From assembly GCA_016291185.1 (NCBI GenBank), contig JAEFAI010000019.1, positions 1 to 41,849 on the forward strand: a stretch of DNA of 41,849 nt, in the 5' to 3' direction. The translations under genes and the position numbers were made by a program. Within the stretch, counting starts at the first letter, position 1; each line of letters starts with the position of its first letter. Below the pieces are notes generated by a model. That model saw only the letters and a program-made list of their open reading frames with translations. It was not told where the DNA came from and made no database searches. The stretch is from Bacteroidales bacterium. Lineage in GTDB: Bacteria; Bacteroidota; Bacteroidia; Bacteroidales; UBA932. Positions 39,306-41,849 of this stretch are shown one piece after another.

Positions 39306-40331
39306 ATGAAACACAAGCCGTTTTTATCCTTTTATCGGGTCATCTGCGTCATCTCTTTTCTCTGCCTGATTGTCCCGCCCCTGTTGCGCTCGCTCCTGAC
39401 CGGCACTTTCGTCGGACCCGCCTGGCTTGCGGGCGCGACGCTGGCGGGCAGTGCCGTACTTCTCCTGCTGCCCATCTTCGACGAGTATGTCCGCCCTTCC
39501 GTGAGATATGCCGTCATGATCCTGTGCATTTCCGTGTGCGTTGCGCTGACGGGGCTGCCGCTGCGCCTCTGGGCGCTCTCTGTCCTGCTGGTGCTCGGGA
39601 CCAGTCTGCTGTTCCGCTGCATCGCCCATTATGCGCAGCTGCAGCCACTTTTCCGGAATATGGCCGTGTGGTACGGCGTCGAGAACCAGGCTCGCAACAC
39701 GTATGCGCTGGCGCTGTTTATGCTGGTGGCGCTGTTGCCGAGCCCCGGGGCGCCGGCCTGGACCGGCTGGGCGCTGCTGCCGCTGACGCTGGTCCTGTAC
39801 GCGCTGCTGCTGATTCGGGTCTATACCGGCCGGACCTGTTTTCTGCGGCGGGTGCGGGAGCTGGAGATCAAGGAGCTGATTCGCGGCAACTTGCGGACCT
39901 CCCCGGTCCAGGCGGAGGAGAAGACGGAAGAAATGGCCCGGATGTCGCGCCTGTACGCACGTGTGGTAACCATGATGGAGCAGAAACGCCCCTTTCTCGA
40001 CGAAGGATTCGGGCTGGGCGACCTGGCTGGGGCCGTGTTCACGAACCGCGCCTACCTGTCACGGACCATCAACATCCTGTCAGGGCGCAACTTCCGCCAG
40101 TTTGTCAATTATTTCCGGGTGCGCTATGGGGCAGAGCTGCTCCGCAAGGATCCCAATCTGCGGCTGATCAGCGTGGCGCAGATGTGCGGCTTCCATTCCA
40201 GCCCGTCGTTCAACGCCGCCTTCAAGGTGAATATGGGCGAGACGCCCTCGGACTACCAGGAGCGTCTCCGTCGTGAGAAATTCGAACAGGGAATCAAACC
40301 CCTTTCCAAGAGTCCGGTACCGGCGCCGTGA
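39306..40331 (+). CDS. Membrane-anchored AraC-family transcriptional regulator
   Basis: The 341-residue protein has about six membrane helices in the first 180 residues and an AraC/XylS double helix-turn-helix at about 230-330: FGLGDLAGAVFTNRAYLSRTINILSGRNFRQFVNYFRVRYGAELL is the first HTH and linker, LRLISVAQMCGFHSSPSFNAAFKVNMGETPSDYQERLR the second, with the conserved G-F-x-S-x-x-x-F-x-x-x-F-K pattern. Membrane-bound AraC proteins of this form occur in Bacteroidetes and may couple an envelope signal to transcription; no ligand site is recognisable. Its end overlaps the opposing pseudouridine synthase gene by 38 bases. Confidence 0.88.
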   Translation: MKHKPFLSFYRVICVISFLCLIVPPLLRSLLTGTFVGPAWLAGATLAGSAVLLLLPIFDEYVRPSVRYAVMILCISVCVALTGLPLRLWALSVLLVLGTSLLFRCIAHYAQLQPLFRNMAVWYGVENQARNTYALALFMLVALLPSPGAPAWTGWALLPLTLVLYALLLIRVYTGRTCFLRRVRELEIKELIRGNLRTSPVQAEEKTEEMARMSRLYARVVTMMEQKRPFLDEGFGLGDLAGAVFTNRAYLSRTINILSGRNFRQFVNYFRVRYGAELLRKDPNLRLISVAQMCGFHSSPSFNAAFKVNMGETPSDYQERLRREKFEQGIKPLSKSPVPAP

Positions 40332-41016
40332 TCTCCATCTCCTCCTTCCGGACCGGATGAATGAAGCGGATGTTCCTGGCCAGCAGACAGATGCCCCCGT
40401 CTGGATTGGAGCGCGGCGCGCCGTACTTCAGGTCGCCCTTGATCGGGCAGCCCAGGTGGGCGAGCTGGCAGCGGATCTGGTGGTGGCGGCCGGTCAGCAG
40501 TTCCACCTCCACGAGATGATAGCGGTCGGTGCTGCGCAGATAGCGGTAGTTGAGTTTCGCGAGTTTGGCCTCGGGATAGCGGCCGGGCTTCGGCGCGCTG
40601 CCATCCTCCACGATGTAGGATTTGTTTTGCTGTTCATTGCGGTTCATCCAGCCTTCCAGGTGGCCCTCCGCCGGTTCCGGCTTGGCGCAGCACAGGGCCC
40701 AGTAGGTCTTGTGCACGCTTCCGTCGCGGAAGGCGGCCGTCAGGCGCTCCAGCGCCTTGGAGGTCTTGGCCAGCAGGCAGATGCCGCTCACCGGGCGATC
40801 CAGCCGGTGGGGGAGGCCCAGGAAGACCTTGCCGGGCTTAGCGTCGCGCTGCGCGATGAAAGCCTTGTAGGTCTCCGTCAGCGGTTCGTCCCCCGTCTTG
40901 TCACCCTGCGTGATTTCGCCCACGCGCTTGCACACCACCAGCAGGTGGTTGTCCTCATACAGGATCCGCCCCTGCAGATCCTCGAATTCTTCTTTTGACA
41001 GCTGCCGATATTCCAT
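40294..41016 (-). CDS. RluA-type RNA pseudouridine synthase
   Basis: The ATG at 41016, six bases after a -7 box, gives 240 residues (MEYRQLSKEEFEDLQGRILYEDNHLLVVCKRVGEI); the longer frame starting at 41103 precedes the promoter. The catalytic Asp is D73 in LGLPHRLDRPVSGICLLAKT, the RluA signature H-R-L-D-x-x-x-S-G. The later conserved parts LLTGRHHQIRCQLAHLGCPIKGDLKYGA and ICLLARNIRFIHPV are intact. There is no S4 domain. The enzyme isomerises uridine to pseudouridine in rRNA or tRNA; which position cannot be read from this sequence. It overlaps the AraC gene end by 38 bases in the convergent direction. Confidence 0.92.
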   Translation of the reverse strand: MEYRQLSKEEFEDLQGRILYEDNHLLVVCKRVGEITQGDKTGDEPLTETYKAFIAQRDAKPGKVFLGLPHRLDRPVSGICLLAKTSKALERLTAAFRDGSVHKTYWALCCAKPEPAEGHLEGWMNRNEQQNKSYIVEDGSAPKPGRYPEAKLAKLNYRYLRSTDRYHLVEVELLTGRHHQIRCQLAHLGCPIKGDLKYGAPRSNPDGGICLLARNIRFIHPVRKEEMEITAPVPDSWKGV

Positions 41017-41020
41017 GTCG

Positions 41021-41028
41021 CAAAGATA
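41021..41028 (-). promoter_or_regulatory. -7 box for the pseudouridine synthase gene
   Basis: On the minus strand TATCTTTG matches TAnnTTTG, 4 bases before the ATG at 41016, giving a nearly leaderless mRNA. No clear -33 box. Confidence 0.5.
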
Positions 41029-41116
41029 ACAAAAAAGCCCGCCTAAATTGCAGCGAGGCTTGGCCGAGTCGTGAAAAAGCGGTAAATTAGCAGGATTTTT
41101 CAAAACAATAACTATA

Positions 41117-41242
41117 ATGAAGATGCGTGAGAAAAAGGAGTCTTACGAGGCTCCAGAGGTGGAAGTCCTTGAAATGCAGGTGGAAGGCGTTGTTTGCGCC
41201 AGCACCAAATACAACGGATTTGGTGAAGAAGAAGTTTGGTAG
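41117..41242 (+). CDS. 41-residue peptide of a common Bacteroidales small-protein type
   Basis: ATG at 41117 to TAG at 41240-41242. The sequence opens MKMREKKESYEAPEVEVLEM, continues QVEGVVCAS and ends TKYNGFGEEEVW. It has no signal peptide or membrane helix. The pattern Lys-rich start, Y-x-x-P-x-x-E-V, then an amphipathic V-x-E-G-V-x-C-A-S and a Gly/acidic/aromatic tail recurs, to my knowledge, in very many short unannotated Bacteroidales genes next to secreted lipoproteins. A conserved leader-like half followed by a variable tail resembles ribosomally made modified peptides, but no modifying enzyme is visible here. It lies 12 bases before a fimbrillin-like lipoprotein gene and is probably co-transcribed. 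Confidence 0.7.
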   Translation: MKMREKKESYEAPEVEVLEMQVEGVVCASTKYNGFGEEEVW

Positions 41243-41254
41243 CGGGAGGATAAA

Positions 41255-41849
41255 ATGATGAAAAAAGCTTTATTGTTGGTTTGCGCCGCGCTGGCCGCGC
41301 TTGTTTCCTGTGAAATACAATCTGTAAAACCGGATAACGTGCCGGTCACATTCGACCTTCAGGCCTCCTACCCGGGCGGGGCGGAGACGAAATCGGTCAA
41401 GTCCGGCTGGGAGGATGGAGACGTCATCTATGTCGTCTTCTCCGGTGTGGAAAGCCCGCAGTATCTGAAGATGAAATACGAAAGTGGCATCTGGGTCGAG
41501 ACGCAGATGTCCTCCAAATACGAGCAGGCCCTGCCCCTGAACGAAGGTAACGAAGGCACGATGACGGCCATCTTCCTGCCTTTCGCGGCGGAAGAGACCT
41601 ATATCTACGACGCCGGAGGGTCCTTCACGTTCAGTGAGATCTATATGTCCTACTACCTGACGGACAAACAGTCTTATACCGTGGTTGACGGAAAGGTTAC
41701 CGCCCAGTTCGACATGAAGATTCCCGATGGCTTCGTCCAGTTCTATATGGACGCCGAGGATGCCGCCGACGGCAAGGCGATGCTCTGGGAGCCGAACGTG
41801 ATGCCGTATGCCGCGACCGGCGTGGCTCCCGAAGGCGTCATGGTCAATT
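41255..41849 (+). CDS. Fimbrillin-like lipoprotein, N-terminal part
   Basis: The gene starts at 41255 (or the next ATG at 41258) after a good Shine-Dalgarno sequence (GGGAGGATAAA) and runs off the right edge with no stop. A lipoprotein signal (MMKKALLLVCAALAALVSC) is followed by VTFDLQASYPGGAETKSVKSGWEDGDVIYVVFSG. The pattern of a first strand, a T-K segment and then W-x-x-G-D-x-I/V is typical of the fimbrillin/Mfa-type superfamily of Bacteroidales, whose members build or decorate surface fimbriae or act as surface lipoproteins. About 198 residues are visible. The strong Shine-Dalgarno is unusual for this window. A role in fimbriae is inferred from family pattern only. Confidence 0.8.
   Translation, partial: MMKKALLLVCAALAALVSCEIQSVKPDNVPVTFDLQASYPGGAETKSVKSGWEDGDVIYVVFSGVESPQYLKMKYESGIWVETQMSSKYEQALPLNEGNEGTMTAIFLPFAAEETYIYDAGGSFTFSEIYMSYYLTDKQSYTVVDGKVTAQFDMKIPDGFVQFYMDAEDAADGKAMLWEPNVMPYAATGVAPEGVMVN

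Overview
The window looks like chromosomal DNA of a G+C-rich Bacteroidales bacterium (Bacteroidota). Many genes are preceded by the Bacteroidota -7 box TAnnTTTG, in the best cases with TTG or TTTG 20 bases upstream, and few have a Shine-Dalgarno sequence. The gene families also fit: DUF3822 beside rsmD, DUF4293, a free-standing Clp-N protein divergent from gyrA, a TPR protein after gyrA, and fimbrillin-like lipoproteins. I cannot fix the genus; a gut lineage such as Alistipes or Cryptobacteroides relatives is a guess.

Layout. 1-3245 is the end of a mobile element: the C-terminus of a tyrosine recombinase, a small HTH protein, an opposing cargo-like gene, then 1.8 kb of G+C-rich DNA with inverted repeats and no credible gene. 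3246-5942 is an ECF sigma/anti-sigma cassette with a thioredoxin-like lipoprotein. 5943-9775 is a repeat-rich island: a 52-codon pseudogene fragment, a 135-bp four-box repeat, a second ECF operon with secreted and outer-membrane products, a Y1 (REP-associated type) transposase, and an inverted copy of the repeat. 9776-13926 is a four-gene minus-strand operon (nrnA-type phosphoesterase, FKBP lipoprotein, MATE transporter, cytidylate-kinase-like protein). 14030-15722 encodes a conserved membrane protein, DUF3822 and rsmD. 15782-17731 is a third ECF/anti-sigma operon, with palindromic repeats inserted in frame in both regulators, ending in a DUF2807 adhesin-like protein. The rest is mostly housekeeping: CoA-transferase, mazG, an acetyltransferase-like protein, prfA, fabF, a LytTR regulator, DUF4293, a nucleoside phosphorylase, an esterase, Clp-N, gyrA, TPR, capA-like, SPOR lipoprotein, M28-like/TonB fusion, leuS, two YitT paralogues, an AraC regulator and a pseudouridine synthase. 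A 41-residue peptide and a fimbrillin-like lipoprotein run to the right edge.

The most unusual material is (i) the 135-bp repeat made of four near-palindromic boxes, present twice in inverted orientation around a Y1 transposase gene, (ii) a CGTCATTC-palindrome-GAATCTC repeat family that has entered coding sequences in frame, (iii) a 199-bp element with perfect 20-bp terminal inverted repeats, (iv) an M28 peptidase-like protein that has lost most expected zinc ligands and catalytic acids and is fused to a TonB C-terminal domain, and (v) the tiny conserved-looking peptide before the fimbrillin-like gene. Assignments rest on reading motifs by eye; no database search was possible.
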